A stretch of 64,000 nt of DNA, from assembly GCA_004331795.1 (NCBI GenBank), contig SJSR01000002.1, forward strand, positions 789,883 through 853,882. Direction: 5' to 3'. Position 1 is the first letter of the stretch, and each line of letters opens with the position of its first letter. Source of the DNA: Erythrobacteraceae bacterium CFH 75059. Its GTDB lineage: Bacteria; Pseudomonadota; Alphaproteobacteria; Sphingomonadales; Sphingomonadaceae. Position numbers and translations under genes: made by a program. Below are positions 1 to 8,909 of the stretch, piece by piece. The notes under the pieces were generated by a model. That model ran no database searches and was not told the DNA's origin. It saw only the letters and a list, made by a program, of their open reading frames with translations.

Positions 1-614
1 AAGATGACCATGGTGCGCGAACGGCTGATCGAGCCGGTCAGCTTCCGCAGCGCCTGGCTCATAAGGCGCGCCTGCAGACCCACATGGCTGTCGCCCATCT
101 CGCCCTCGATCTCGGCCCGTGGAACCAAGGCGGCGACCGAGTCCACGACCAGCACGTCGATGGCATTGGACCGCACCAGCGTGTCGGTGATCTCCAGCGC
201 CTGTTCACCCGTGTCCGGCTGCGAGACGATGAGCTCGTCGATGTCAACGCCGAGTGCCTTGGCGTAGACCGGGTCAAGCGCATGTTCGGCATCGACGAAG
301 GCCGCCGTGCCACCATTGCGCTGCGCCTCGGCGATGGCGTGCAGCGCGAGCGTGGTCTTGCCGGAGCTTTCCGGACCGTAGATTTCGATGATCCGCCCGC
401 GCGGCAGACCGCCGATGCCAAGGGCGATGTCGAGACCAAGAGAGCCGGTCGAGATCGCCTCGATCTGCATCGTTTCCCGGCTGCCCAGCTTCATCGCCGA
501 ACCTTTGCCGAAGGCGCGGTCGATCTGCGCCAGCGCCGCGTCCAATGCCTTCTGCCGATCCAATGCCTGTTCCTTGCTGTCCACGAGCTTCAAACCCGAC
601 GCTGCCATTGCCAT
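1..614 (-). CDS. recA: RecA recombinase (partial, C-terminus outside the window)
   Basis: RecA binds single-stranded DNA, drives strand exchange and triggers LexA self-cleavage in the SOS response. Reading leftwards from an ATG at 614 gives about 204 residues of unmistakable RecA: the lead '[20 protein letters not shown]', the Walker A segment GPESSGKTT, and the Walker B region '[20 protein letters not shown]'. The reading frame is still open at base 1, so the core's last part and the C-terminal domain lie outside. A second in-frame ATG at 608 is an alternative start; a GGAG lies just upstream of 614. It follows cckA but has its own SOS-type promoter. Identification is certain; only the 3' end is missing. 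Confidence 0.97.
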   Translation of the reverse strand, partial: MAMAASGLKLVDSKEQALDRQKALDAALAQIDRAFGKGSAMKLGSRETMQIEAISTGSLGLDIALGIGGLPRGRIIEIYGPESSGKTTLALHAIAEAQRNGGTAAFVDAEHALDPVYAKALGVDIDELIVSQPDTGEQALEITDTLVRSNAIDVLVVDSVAALVPRAEIEGEMGDSHVGLQARLMSQALRKLTGSISRSRTMVI

Positions 615-664
615 GCGCTCCGTTGCTTGAACAGCGGCATCGCGCAGCTGCTCCTGACGCGCCC

Positions 665-701
665 GTTATAAGCACCGCTGCCACGAGAACAAGAGGAGAA
701 C
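665..701 (-). promoter_or_regulatory. SOS box (GTTC-N7-GTTC) and -10 element of recA
   Basis: On the minus strand GTTC, seven bases, GTTC occupies 701-687. This is the established LexA-binding motif of Alphaproteobacteria. A TATAAC (670-665) lies 16 bases further downstream and fits a -10 box, so LexA would cover the -35 region. The predicted start of transcription is about 44 bases upstream of the recA ATG. Box position and gene match what is known for recA in this class; the exact transcription start is inferred. Confidence 0.85.
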
Positions 702-730
702 ATCGTCAAATTCCGCTCTACCGACGTGCT

Positions 731-3226
731 TTACGCTTCGTGACCTTCGTGAGTCACCACAGTGCGGTGCGCCTTCAGCACCGCCGCCACCTTGGTGCTG
801 ATCTGCTGGACCGAGAAAGGCTTGGGGATGAAGTGCATGTCCTCGATGTCGATGTCGCGGCGCAGCTGTTCCTCGGCGTAGCCCGACATGAACAGGATGG
901 GCAGGTGCGGCCGCACCTTGCGGATGGCTCGCGCCATGGCCGGTCCGTCGAGACCGGGCATGACGACGTCGGACAGCACCAGGTCGAATTCGCCGCCCTT
1001 CGCCACGGCGGCCAGCCCCTCCTCGCCGTCGCTGCAGGTCGTCACGATGTATCCGGCCCGCGTCAGCGCCCGTTCGGCCACGGCGCGGACCATGTCCTCG
1101 TCCTCGACGAGCAGCAGCCGCCCGCCGCCCGCCCAGGCGCTTGCCTCCTCTTCGCCTTCGCGCTCCTTGGGCGGCCGCACCGCGTCCGGCCCGTCATAGA
1201 CAGGCAGGTAGATGGTGAAGCAGGCCCCGGTCGGCTCGCCGTCGGGACCGGTGATGTTCTCGCAGAAGATCCAGCCGTTCGACTGCTTGACGATGCCATA
1301 GACGGTGGACAGCCCCAGACCCGTGCCCTTCCCCTGCTCCTTGGTGGTGAAGAACGGCTCGAAGATCTTGTTGAGATGGCGTGGCGGTACGCCGCCGCCC
1401 GTGTCGCGCACCACGAGAGCGGTGAAATCGTGGCGCGGCAGCATGTCGATGCCCATCCGCTGCACGTCCGCCGCCGTCACCCGGCGGGTCGCCAGGCTGA
1501 TCTTGCCGCTGCCCTCGCCGCGCGACTGGATCGCGTCGCGCGCGTTCACGACCAGATTGATGATGACCTGCTCGAGTTGCTGGGGGTCGGCGCGGACGGC
1601 GCCGAGGTTGCGGTCATGACTGACGCTGAAGACGATCCGGTCGCCCATCAGCCGTTTCAGCAACTGGCTGACCTCGCTGACCACGTCGGGCAGTTGCAGC
1701 ACCTCGGGCCGCAGCGTCTGCTGGCGCGAGAATGCGAGCAGTTGCCGGGTCAGGGATGCGGCCCGGTTCGAGTTCGCCTTGATCTGCTGGATGTCGTCGT
1801 AATCGCTGTCGCCCGGGGTGTGGCGCAGCAGCATGAGGTCGCAGTACCCGATGATCGCCGTCAGCACGTTGTTGAAGTCGTGAGCGACACCTCCCGCCAG
1901 CTGCCCCACGGCCTGCATCTTTGTCGCCTGCGTCACCTGGCGACGAAGGCGCTTCTCCTCGGTCGAGTCGCTCAGCGACAGCAGCACGGCCGCCTCGCCG
2001 ATCCCGCGCAGCCCGGCCAGTCCGATGGACACCGGCTCCTCCGGCTCGTTGGCCAGACGCACGGCGAGATCCCCGCTGGCGGCCGCGCCGCGCGCGTAGC
2101 GGCGCACCGCATCGGCAAGCGGTCCCTTGTCCTCCTTGATGACGAGATCCGAAGGATAGGCCGGCAAATCTCCTCCTGACCGCCCCGTGGCCCGCATGAA
2201 GGCCTTGTTGGCGAAGATGAAGCGGCCGTCGCGATCCGTCATTGCCAGACCAAGCGAAAGCGCCGACAGCAGGGCATCGAGTTGCGGGAGCGCGGCCTGC
2301 GCATTCAGCTCGAGCCCGCCGCCGATCCCCACGGCGCTGTCGATCAGCAGCATGAGCGAGGGGCTGGGCTCGTGTCCCGCAGCGTGCTCCGGCTGCGGCT
2401 CGTCGAGCGGCACGTGAACGAGTTGCTGCGGCGATCCCTGCTGTCCTTCGCGTGCGAAGAAGAGGCGGTCGCGTTCGTCCATGCGGAGCAGGCTGACGAA
2501 CTCCTGCCCCGATGCGGGCGCCTTGCGATCGCCCAGCGCCCGCTCGGACAGGCCGGGCGTGCTGGCGAGGACGATCCCGTCGGCACTCACCAGCGCGATT
2601 TCGACACCGGCGCGGGAGAGCACCGTGCCGAACGACCCGGAGATCTCGCTTGCCAGGTTGTCGCCGAGGCGCTTGGGCAGCACTTCGACGAAGCGCCAGA
2701 CGAGATACTCCTCGCTCCGCCCGACCCGCTCGACGCTCACGTCCCAGAAGCGGTCCCCGGCCGCATTGGCGAGACGCGGCGCCGCGCCGCGCCCCTCCCG
2801 CCACGCCAGCCTGAGCATGCCGGACAACACCTTTGTCGCCTCCTCGGAGAGGCCGAGGTGCGGCGGCGTGGCGTCCTCGCCGAACCAGTCGGTGAAGCGC
2901 CGGTTGGCGCAGGTGAGGCGATTCGCCCGGTCAATGATCGCCACCGCCTGACCCGGATCCTCAATCGCCGCGACGGTGACGGCCCAGTCCGGCGGCGCCA
3001 CCGCAGGAACCTCACCCTCCTCCTGCCAGCGCGCGATGATGAGACCGATGATGACGACCACGAGGCTGGCGCCGCCGAACGCCGCGGCGACGAGCGACGA
3101 CCCGGCAACCAGCCACACGAGGGCGACGCTGCACACCAGCGCCAGCAGCAGCCCGAACAGCAGTGGCACGGTGGGAATTGCGACGGAACGCCGCCTGTCC
3201 GCCGTCAGCGTCGCCGGCTCACGCAT
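731..3226 (-). CDS. cckA: CckA-type hybrid sensor histidine kinase
   Basis: This is the bifunctional kinase/phosphatase that feeds phosphate through ChpT to the cell-cycle regulator CtrA. The 831-residue product has two N-terminal membrane helices (about residues 18-37 and 43-63) and PAS-like sensor regions around 85-200 and 330-430. The dimerisation/phosphoacceptor motif GGVAHDFNNV has its His at residue 449. An HATPase domain follows with DTGGGVPP and GKGTGLGLSTVYGI, and then a C-terminal receiver (LLLVEDEDMVRA; phosphoacceptor Asp 753 in SDVVMPG; KPF near the end). The start at 3226 was chosen because the hydrophobic N-terminus begins there and because it overlaps the stop of the upstream DUF2062 gene by 8 bases, suggesting coupled translation. 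Confidence 0.93.
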   Translation of the reverse strand: MREPATLTADRRRSVAIPTVPLLFGLLLALVCSVALVWLVAGSSLVAAAFGGASLVVVIIGLIIARWQEEGEVPAVAPPDWAVTVAAIEDPGQAVAIIDRANRLTCANRRFTDWFGEDATPPHLGLSEEATKVLSGMLRLAWREGRGAAPRLANAAGDRFWDVSVERVGRSEEYLVWRFVEVLPKRLGDNLASEISGSFGTVLSRAGVEIALVSADGIVLASTPGLSERALGDRKAPASGQEFVSLLRMDERDRLFFAREGQQGSPQQLVHVPLDEPQPEHAAGHEPSPSLMLLIDSAVGIGGGLELNAQAALPQLDALLSALSLGLAMTDRDGRFIFANKAFMRATGRSGGDLPAYPSDLVIKEDKGPLADAVRRYARGAAASGDLAVRLANEPEEPVSIGLAGLRGIGEAAVLLSLSDSTEEKRLRRQVTQATKMQAVGQLAGGVAHDFNNVLTAIIGYCDLMLLRHTPGDSDYDDIQQIKANSNRAASLTRQLLAFSRQQTLRPEVLQLPDVVSEVSQLLKRLMGDRIVFSVSHDRNLGAVRADPQQLEQVIINLVVNARDAIQSRGEGSGKISLATRRVTAADVQRMGIDMLPRHDFTALVVRDTGGGVPPRHLNKIFEPFFTTKEQGKGTGLGLSTVYGIVKQSNGWIFCENITGPDGEPTGACFTIYLPVYDGPDAVRPPKEREGEEEASAWAGGGRLLLVEDEDMVRAVAERALTRAGYIVTTCSDGEEGLAAVAKGGEFDLVLSDVVMPGLDGPAMARAIRKVRPHLPILFMSGYAEEQLRRDIDIEDMHFIPKPFSVQQISTKVAAVLKAHRTVVTHEGHEA

Positions 3227-3812
3227 CCCCCTGGTCCCTGAGCCGGCGGTCGAGCGCCGCCTCAAGCCGCCGCAGCTGGCGCTGCCGCTTGCGCCCGACC
3301 ATGACCCGCCAGATGAAGCCGGAGACGAAATAGCCGATGGCCGCACTGCCGAAGGCGAGGATGATGAACCCGAGGATCGTGACGCCGGCGACCGACGCGG
3401 CCTCGAACGCCACCGACCAGTCGTTGAGCGTCGCCAAATGGCGCAGCACCTCCATGCTCGCCGGATCCATGCGCAGGACGAAGGCGCCGACCTGATTGGC
3501 CGCATAAAGCCAGAACGGCACGGTGAACGGATTGGTGATGAACGTCGTCAGGGCGGCCAGCGGCACGTTGGCGCGAACCGGCAGCGCGAGAAAGGCGGCG
3601 AGGAAGATCTGCCCGACCGGAATGATGAACGCCGTGAACAGCCCCAGTGCCACGCCGCGCGGCACGGAACGCCGGGTGAAGCGCCACAGCTCGGGGCTGA
3701 GGAAGCGATGCGCGATAGGCGCCAGCCAGCGGTTGCGCGCCATCTCCTCGCGCGTGGGCATGTTCTCGCGCAGCCAGTCGGACAGAAAGGTCTTGGATCG
3801 CGGATCGGCCAT
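3219..3812 (-). CDS. DUF2062 family membrane protein
   Basis: A 197-residue protein with the DUF2062 signature: a short charged N-terminus, then RSVPRGVALGLFTAF, and later 'TTFITNPFTVPFWLYAANQ'. Several hydrophobic segments (about residues 50-75, 85-105 and 135-165) predict an inner-membrane protein. The function of the family is unknown. An upstream in-frame start at 3860 would add 16 residues; 3812 is preferred because MADPRSK is the usual beginning. It lies between smpB and cckA and overlaps the cckA start by 8 bases, so the two are probably made together. Confidence 0.85.
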   Translation of the reverse strand: MADPRSKTFLSDWLRENMPTREEMARNRWLAPIAHRFLSPELWRFTRRSVPRGVALGLFTAFIIPVGQIFLAAFLALPVRANVPLAALTTFITNPFTVPFWLYAANQVGAFVLRMDPASMEVLRHLATLNDWSVAFEAASVAGVTILGFIILAFGSAAIGYFVSGFIWRVMVGRKRQRQLRRLEAALDRRLRDQGDA

Positions 3813-3929
3813 CTTCAGCCCGTTGCCTTGCGTGCGGCGCACCGCGATTTCAAGTCGCAAGGCGGAAGCTGCGGCAAACCGTCCATGGCGCGCGCCTTGC
3901 TAGCGCCAGCGCATGACCGGGAGGTGAAT

Positions 3930-4412
3930 TCAGCCCCTCTCGCGCATGATGCGCGCCTTGTCGCGCTGCCACTCGCGATCCTTGATGTATTCGCGCTTGT
4001 CCTGTGACTGCCGCCCCTTCGCCAGCGCAAGCTCCACCTTGGCCCGCCCGCGCCGGTTGAAGTAGATGGACAGCGGCACGAGCGTCATGCCCTTGCGCTC
4101 CGTCGCGCCGAGCAGCCGGTCGATCTCGCGCGCGTTGAGCAGCAGCTTGCGCGGGCGCCGCGGCTCGTGGTTGAAGCGGTTTCCGTGGCTGAACTCGGGG
4201 ATGTTGGCGTTGACGAGAAACACCTGCCCGTCGCGCACTTCGGCGAAGCTTTCGGTGATCGACGCCTCGCCCGCCCGCAGCGCCTTCACTTCCGTCCCCT
4301 GCAGCGCCAGCCCGGCCTCGAAGCGGTCTTCGATGGCGTAGTCGAACCGCGCGCGGCGGTTTTCCGCCACGACCTTCTGCTTGTCGAACGTTTCGGGTTT
4401 GGGACGGGCCAT
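3930..4412 (-). CDS. smpB: SsrA-binding protein SmpB
   Basis: SmpB carries tmRNA to stalled ribosomes for trans-translation. The 160-residue product starts [20 protein letters not shown] and contains the family blocks [32 protein letters not shown] and [20 protein letters not shown], ending in the basic tail that enters the decoding centre. Length is normal for the family. An in-frame start at 4451 would add 13 arginine-rich residues and overlap the upstream dapA stop region, so 4412 is preferred. The tmRNA gene itself is not in the window. Confidence 0.96.
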   Translation of the reverse strand: MARPKPETFDKQKVVAENRRARFDYAIEDRFEAGLALQGTEVKALRAGEASITESFAEVRDGQVFLVNANIPEFSHGNRFNHEPRRPRKLLLNAREIDRLLGATERKGMTLVPLSIYFNRRGRAKVELALAKGRQSQDKREYIKDREWQRDKARIMRERG

Positions 4413-4463
4413 CAGGGGGCGCGCTCTACGCCCAGTTCGGCGCGCCAGCAAGGCGCCGCCTGA

Positions 4464-5345
4464 TCACGCCAGTCCGGCATGCGCCAGCGCCGCGTCGACC
4501 GCCTGCCGCGCCCGGTCGCTGGCCCGGCAGAGCGGCAGACGCACCTCGTCCGAGAGCCATGAGTGGACGCGGGTCAGCGCGTATTTGACCGGTGCGGGAC
4601 TGGCGTCCTCGAACATCGCGTAATGCAGCGGATACAGCCGGTCGTTCAGCTCGCGCGCGCGCACGAGGTCGTTTTCCGCACAAGCCTGCTGAAATTCGGC
4701 GCACAGCGCCGGAGCGACGTTTGCGGTCACCGAGATGCATCCCACTCCCCCCGCCGCGTTGAACGGCAGCGCCAGCTCGTCATCGCCGGAAAGCTGGCAG
4801 AAGGCGTCCGACAGGCCCATCCGGTGATCCGTGACGCGCGACAGGTCGCCGCTGGCGTCCTTGATGCCGATGATCTGCGCGGGAAAGCGCCGCGCAAGCT
4901 CGCACACCGTCTCGGGCTCGATGTCGGTCACGGTGCGACCCGGCACGTTGTATAGCACGATCGGCAGGTCGCAGTGCTCTGCCAGGTAGCTGAAATGGGC
5001 CAGAAGACCGGCCTGGCTCGGGCGGTTGTAATAGGGTGCCACGCACAGCGCCGCCGCCGCCCCGGCCTTCTTGGAAAAGTTCATGTGAAGGAGCGCATTG
5101 CGCGTGTCGTTGGATCCGCAGCCGGCGATGACCGGCACACGACCGGCCGCCTGCTCGATGCACAGCTCGATGATGCGGTGATGTTCGGCATTCGACAGCG
5201 TCGATGCCTCGCCCGTGGTGCCGCACGGGACCAGCGCGCTCGAGCCTTGCTCGATCTGCCAGTCGACAATGCGCCGGAACGCTGCCTCGTCGAGAGCTCC
5301 GTCGCGGAAAGGCGTGACGAGCGCGGGAATTGAGCCACCGAACAT
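4464..5345 (-). CDS. dapA: 4-hydroxy-tetrahydrodipicolinate synthase
   Basis: DapA condenses pyruvate with aspartate semialdehyde in the lysine/diaminopimelate pathway, which also supplies peptidoglycan. The 293-residue TIM-barrel protein shows GTTGEASTLS near residue 45, the tyrosine of LYNVPGRT (Tyr132) and the Schiff-base lysine of IGIKDASG (Lys162), at the expected spacing. The start MFGGSIPALVTPF at 5345 has AAGGA nine bases upstream; longer in-frame starts (to 5444) add unrelated residues. It is the first gene of the leftward dapA-smpB-DUF2062-cckA run and is divergent from the lytic transglycosylase gene. Confidence 0.96.
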   Translation of the reverse strand: MFGGSIPALVTPFRDGALDEAAFRRIVDWQIEQGSSALVPCGTTGEASTLSNAEHHRIIELCIEQAAGRVPVIAGCGSNDTRNALLHMNFSKKAGAAAALCVAPYYNRPSQAGLLAHFSYLAEHCDLPIVLYNVPGRTVTDIEPETVCELARRFPAQIIGIKDASGDLSRVTDHRMGLSDAFCQLSGDDELALPFNAAGGVGCISVTANVAPALCAEFQQACAENDLVRARELNDRLYPLHYAMFEDASPAPVKYALTRVHSWLSDEVRLPLCRASDRARQAVDAALAHAGLA

Positions 5346-5433
5346 GAAGGGTGATCCTTGCTTGCGAAGCGGTCCGCGCGGGTGCATCCTCGCGGTGTGC
5401 CATTCAGCGGGTGATAAGGAGCAAGGCTGCACG

Positions 5434-7434
5434 ATGTCCAGCATGCACCATCAGCTTTCCTCGCGCCGCCTTTCGGGCGCAGCCCTGCTGGCCGCCACCG
5501 TGCTCGCCGGCATTCCTGTCAGCTCCGCCGCCCAGATGAGCGGATCGGCAGTCACGGCCAGTCCGCAGGAGTGGGACCGCGCGCGCGCCGACATGGTGGC
5601 GCGGCAGTCCGGCCCCATGCGCGGCGCCATCACCCGCTGGGAGCAGCTCAACGGCACGGACGGCTTGTCTTTCGATGATTACGCCGGGTTCATCCTCACC
5701 TATCCGGGCTTTCCCCAGGAACAGCGGATGCGCACGCGGGCCGAGAATGCGCTCGCCCGCCAGGCGGCGTCGCCGGCAAGTGTCGCGTCCTTCTTCGACC
5801 GCTACCCGCCGCTGACCAACAACGGACGGGCGCGGCATGCGCTTGCGCTGCAGGCTCTGGGAAGGCCGGACGCGGTGGACGCGGCGCGGGCGGCGTGGCG
5901 CGCCGGAACGCTGGACCCCGCGCTCGAGGGGGCCATTCTCACCCAGTTCGGCGGGCGCTTCGGCCCCGAGGACCATGCCGAGCGGCTTGATGCGCTGCTC
6001 TGGCAGGGCGACCCCGTTGCGGCCCGGCGGCAGTCAGTCCTCGTTCCCGCTTCCGGCGGAGGAGTGCTGGCCGCGCGGCTTAGTCTCGTCGAAGGGCGCG
6101 ACCCGTCGGCCATGGGGATCATGGTCCCTGCCGAGGCGATGATCGATCCGGGCTATGTCTTCAATCTGGTGCGGGCGCACCGGGCGGCGAACCGGCCGTT
6201 TGAGGCGGCGGCGGCACTCGTCAGTCGCGGCACGTTCAGAACGCCCGCGCGCGATCCCGAGGCATTCGTGGGCGAGATGCTGCGTGTCGCGCGCGCGGCC
6301 GGCGCCCGCCAGGCGGCGCAGATTGCCGGGCGCGTGGACGATCTGTTCGCTCCAGGCACGGACATCAGCCGCCAGTCGTTCCGCCTGCGGGACGATTACA
6401 CCTCGCTGATGTGGCTCGGCGGGACGCAGGCCTTGTGGAACCTCGGCGACGGGGCGGCTGCCGCGCCGCTGTTCTACCGCTACGGTGCGGCGGCGCAGAC
6501 GCCCCAGACGCGCACCAAGGGGTTTTACTGGGCTGGCCGTGCTGCGGCACGCGCCGGACAGTCGGCAGAAGCGCAGCGGCATTACGAACTCGCAGCCGCG
6601 CATCCCGACCGTTTCTACGGCCAGCTGTCGCTGCAGCGGCTCGGCCGAAGCCTGCCGCCGCTCGACCGTACCCTCCCTCCGCAGCCAAGCGACGCGGCGC
6701 GCGCGGCGTTCAGGCAGGCGCCCCTGACCCTGGCGGTCGCCGAGGTCGCGCGGGATGCGCCATGGAATGTCGGCGTCCAGTTCTACCGGGCCATGGCGGA
6801 GCGCGCCGTCACCGCGGAGGACAAAGCGCTGGTGGCCGAATTCGCGCGCGAGATCGGCCGGCGCGACCTGGCGGTCATCCTGGCCGACGCAGCCGGCGCC
6901 AAGGGTCTCGACCAGTTCGTCGCGCAAGGTTTCCCGACACTGTCCACTCCGGCCGGCACGTACTGGACCATGGTCCACGCCATCGCCCGCCAGGAAAGCC
7001 AGTTCGCGCAGAACGCCATCAGCCATGCCGGAGCGCGCGGCCTGATGCAGCTCATGCCGGGCACGGCGCGGGAACAGGCCGAGCGGACCGGGATGACCTA
7101 TCTGGCAGCCGACCTCCTCGGGTCGCCTGACTACAACATCCGGCTCGGCGACGGCTATTTCCAGCGGATGCTCGCCAATTACGGCGGTTCGTACGTCCTC
7201 GCCGTGGCCGCATACAACGCGGGTCCGGGCAACGTGAACCGCTGGCTGCGCGCCAACGGCGATCCGCGAACCGGGGCCGTCGACTGGATCGACTGGATCG
7301 AGCGGATTCCCTTCACCGAAACCCGAACCTATGTGCATCGGGTGCTGGAGAATGCGGTGGTCTACGAACATCTGCACCCCGACCGGGCAAGAGTGCCGGG
7401 ACGTCCGCGCATGCTCGACGGCTTCCTGCGCTGA
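5434..7434 (+). CDS. Soluble lytic murein transglycosylase (Slt family)
   Basis: It cleaves peptidoglycan between MurNAc and GlcNAc with formation of 1,6-anhydro-MurNAc in the periplasm. The 666-residue product has a signal peptide (about residues 1-33, ending in SSAAQ) and a long helical superhelix region up to about residue 500. The C-terminal GH23 domain has the catalytic Glu521 in ARQESQF, followed by GARGLMQLMPGTA and VAAYNAGPGNVNRW. The start ATG at 5434 has AAGGAG at 5417-5422; an ATG at 5443 is also possible. It is divergent from dapA with 88 bases between them. Confidence 0.92.
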   Translation: MSSMHHQLSSRRLSGAALLAATVLAGIPVSSAAQMSGSAVTASPQEWDRARADMVARQSGPMRGAITRWEQLNGTDGLSFDDYAGFILTYPGFPQEQRMRTRAENALARQAASPASVASFFDRYPPLTNNGRARHALALQALGRPDAVDAARAAWRAGTLDPALEGAILTQFGGRFGPEDHAERLDALLWQGDPVAARRQSVLVPASGGGVLAARLSLVEGRDPSAMGIMVPAEAMIDPGYVFNLVRAHRAANRPFEAAAALVSRGTFRTPARDPEAFVGEMLRVARAAGARQAAQIAGRVDDLFAPGTDISRQSFRLRDDYTSLMWLGGTQALWNLGDGAAAAPLFYRYGAAAQTPQTRTKGFYWAGRAAARAGQSAEAQRHYELAAAHPDRFYGQLSLQRLGRSLPPLDRTLPPQPSDAARAAFRQAPLTLAVAEVARDAPWNVGVQFYRAMAERAVTAEDKALVAEFAREIGRRDLAVILADAAGAKGLDQFVAQGFPTLSTPAGTYWTMVHAIARQESQFAQNAISHAGARGLMQLMPGTAREQAERTGMTYLAADLLGSPDYNIRLGDGYFQRMLANYGGSYVLAVAAYNAGPGNVNRWLRANGDPRTGAVDWIDWIERIPFTETRTYVHRVLENAVVYEHLHPDRARVPGRPRMLDGFLR

Positions 7435-7453
7435 CGCTGCGGCGCGGTCCGTG

Positions 7454-7972
7454 ATGACGCCTGCCGCACGCGCAGTGCTGTGGCCTGCGCTTCTGCTCGC
7501 CTGCATCCCCGCGAGCGGAGCCGCCGCGCAGCCAAGGCAGAGCCTTGGCACCTTCGGCGAATGGGGTGCATTTGCGGATGCACGCGCCGGCACCTGCTAC
7601 GCGATCGCAATGGCGCGTCCCGATCCGCGTGCGCGCGAGCGGCAGCCTTACGCCACCGTGTCGGTGTGGCCGGAGCGGGGCATTTCGGGACAAGTGTTCT
7701 GGCAGCTGGCGCGCACGGCGCGTCCGGGATCGTACGCCACGGCCCAGATCGGCACGCGCAGGTTTGCTCTCGCGCTGCGCGGAGCCGATGCCTGGCTGCT
7801 CCGGCCTGACGAGGAACCCGCGTTTCGCGCGGCTCTGCGCGGCGCGCGGTCGATGACCGTCTCGTACCGCGACACGAACGGGCGGTTCTACACGGAACGC
7901 TACGCGCTTGATGGCGCGCCGAGCGCGATGGATGCGGCGCAGCTTGGCTGCATGGGCAAGCGCGTCTCTTGA
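7454..7972 (+). CDS. Small secreted protein, IalB-like
   Basis: A 172-residue protein with a signal peptide (residues 1 to about 26, cut after GAAAQ). The mature part begins [20 protein letters not shown], and a second cysteine lies near the end in QLGCMGK. The pattern 'FG.W....C.' with a paired late cysteine resembles the invasion-associated locus B family, which is common in Alphaproteobacteria and poorly understood; I rate that relation as plausible, not proven. It starts 19 bases after the transglycosylase gene and is probably cotranscribed with it. It ends at a hairpin shared with the convergent outer-membrane protein gene. Confidence 0.7.
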   Translation: MTPAARAVLWPALLLACIPASGAAAQPRQSLGTFGEWGAFADARAGTCYAIAMARPDPRARERQPYATVSVWPERGISGQVFWQLARTARPGSYATAQIGTRRFALALRGADAWLLRPDEEPAFRAALRGARSMTVSYRDTNGRFYTERYALDGAPSAMDAAQLGCMGKRVS

Positions 7973-7983
7973 AGGCAAGGCGA

Positions 7984-8013
7984 AAGGAGCGGGACGCGAG
8001 CGCCCCGCTCCTT
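7984..8013. terminator. Bidirectional terminator hairpin
   Basis: A perfect 10-bp stem (AAGGAGCGGG at 7984-7993, CCCGCTCCTT at 8004-8013) with a 10-base loop sits in the 46-base gap between two convergent genes. The minus transcript is followed by a short T run; the plus one is not. It probably ends both transcripts. Confidence 0.7.
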
Positions 8014-8018
8014 GCGGA

Positions 8019-8690
8019 TCAGAAGCGGATGCCGAAGCCCGCGACGATCTGGTGACGGTCGAGATCGATGTCGAACCGGTCCGAGGCGGTGTTCCGCCCA
8101 AAGTCGACCTCGGCGCGCGAGTAGTTCGAGTACCGGTACTCCAGCTTGGCGAAGCTGTTGCCGCTCAGCGCGTATTCGAAGCCGCCCCCGATGCGGTAGC
8201 CGTCGGCGTTCAGACGAGAGGACAGCGCCGTGCCGCCGAGGCCGGCGTTCACGTCATAGCGGGCGTTGGTGTAGCCGCCCTTGGCGTAGACCAGCAGGTC
8301 GGGCTGGGCCAGGAAACCGACACGGGCGCCCACATACAGGTCCCGCTTCGCGTTGACGTCGCCAAGACCGGCGTTTTCGATGCCCGTCAGGGTCCGCTCG
8401 GACTTCGCGGTCGATCCGGTCAGTTCCGCCTCGGCACCGATCACGGCGCCGCCGATGCCAAGGTCATAGCCGATGGCGCCACCATACATCACGCCCTCGA
8501 ACGAGCGGTCGTCGGCCGTGCCGGTGTTCACGGTGCTGCCGGCCTTGTTGATGTCGTAGCCCACGAGCGCCTCGACGCGCGGACCCGTGAAGGTGGGGTT
8601 CACCTGTGTCTGCGCCGCCGCAGGTGCGGCAAGGGCGAAAAGGGCAGCCGATCCCGTCAGAGCGGAGAGAGCAGCAATACGAATGGTCAT
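8019..8690 (-). CDS. Outer-membrane beta-barrel protein (Omp25/opacity-like)
   Basis: A 223-residue protein with a clear signal peptide (residues 1-27, ending AAPAAAQ) and alternating short strands. Examples are [40 protein letters not shown] and [18 protein letters not shown]. It ends [11 protein letters not shown], with the terminal aromatic residue recognised by the BAM complex. This is the small eight-stranded porin-like family; its exact role is unknown. The start at 8690 has GGAG nine bases upstream. An in-frame ATG at 8813 would add a non-signal-like extension and was rejected. Its unusually AT-rich upstream region carries an inverted repeat. Confidence 0.85.
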   Translation of the reverse strand: MTIRIAALSALTGSAALFALAAPAAAQTQVNPTFTGPRVEALVGYDINKAGSTVNTGTADDRSFEGVMYGGAIGYDLGIGGAVIGAEAELTGSTAKSERTLTGIENAGLGDVNAKRDLYVGARVGFLAQPDLLVYAKGGYTNARYDVNAGLGGTALSSRLNADGYRIGGGFEYALSGNSFAKLEYRYSNYSRAEVDFGRNTASDRFDIDLDRHQIVAGFGIRF

Positions 8691-8771
8691 AACATCTCCA
8701 TGTATTTTCGCGGTGCGACCCGCTTGGACGATGGAAACGGAAGCCATCCTGAACTGTTTCATGAACACAAC

Positions 8772-8790
8772 ACAACAGGCCAACTGTTGT
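8772..8790. promoter_or_regulatory. Operator-like inverted repeat upstream of the outer-membrane protein gene
   Basis: ACAACAG (8772-8778), five bases, CTGTTGT (8784-8790) form a perfect 7-bp inverted repeat about 85 bases upstream of the outer-membrane protein start. It lies in the only AT-rich stretch of the neighbourhood and between two divergent genes. It could be a repressor/activator site; the protein is unknown. Confidence 0.35.
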
Positions 8791-8871
8791 CGAAATGCTA
8801 CAGTTTTGGTCATGTGTGGTTCATCAACTCAAACTGTCACGGAAGAACGACGCGATCGCGCGATGCGCGTT

Positions 8872-8900
8872 TTGCCCGTCGAGGCATTTTCCACTATAGG
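8872..8900 (+). promoter_or_regulatory. Probable promoter of rlmN
   Basis: TTGCCC (8872-8877) and TATAGG (8895-8900) are separated by exactly 17 bases and resemble the sigma-70 -35/-10 elements (four of six matches each). The expected start of transcription falls at about 8907-8910, that is, on or just before the rlmN start codon. Confidence 0.55.
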
Positions 8901-8909
8901 CACCCTGTC

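Noticed and set aside
8747..8760. Possible third REP-like copy (CCTGAACTGTTTCA)
   Set aside because: The stem is only four base pairs and the spacing differs from the pair at 62280-62376; chance is sufficient.
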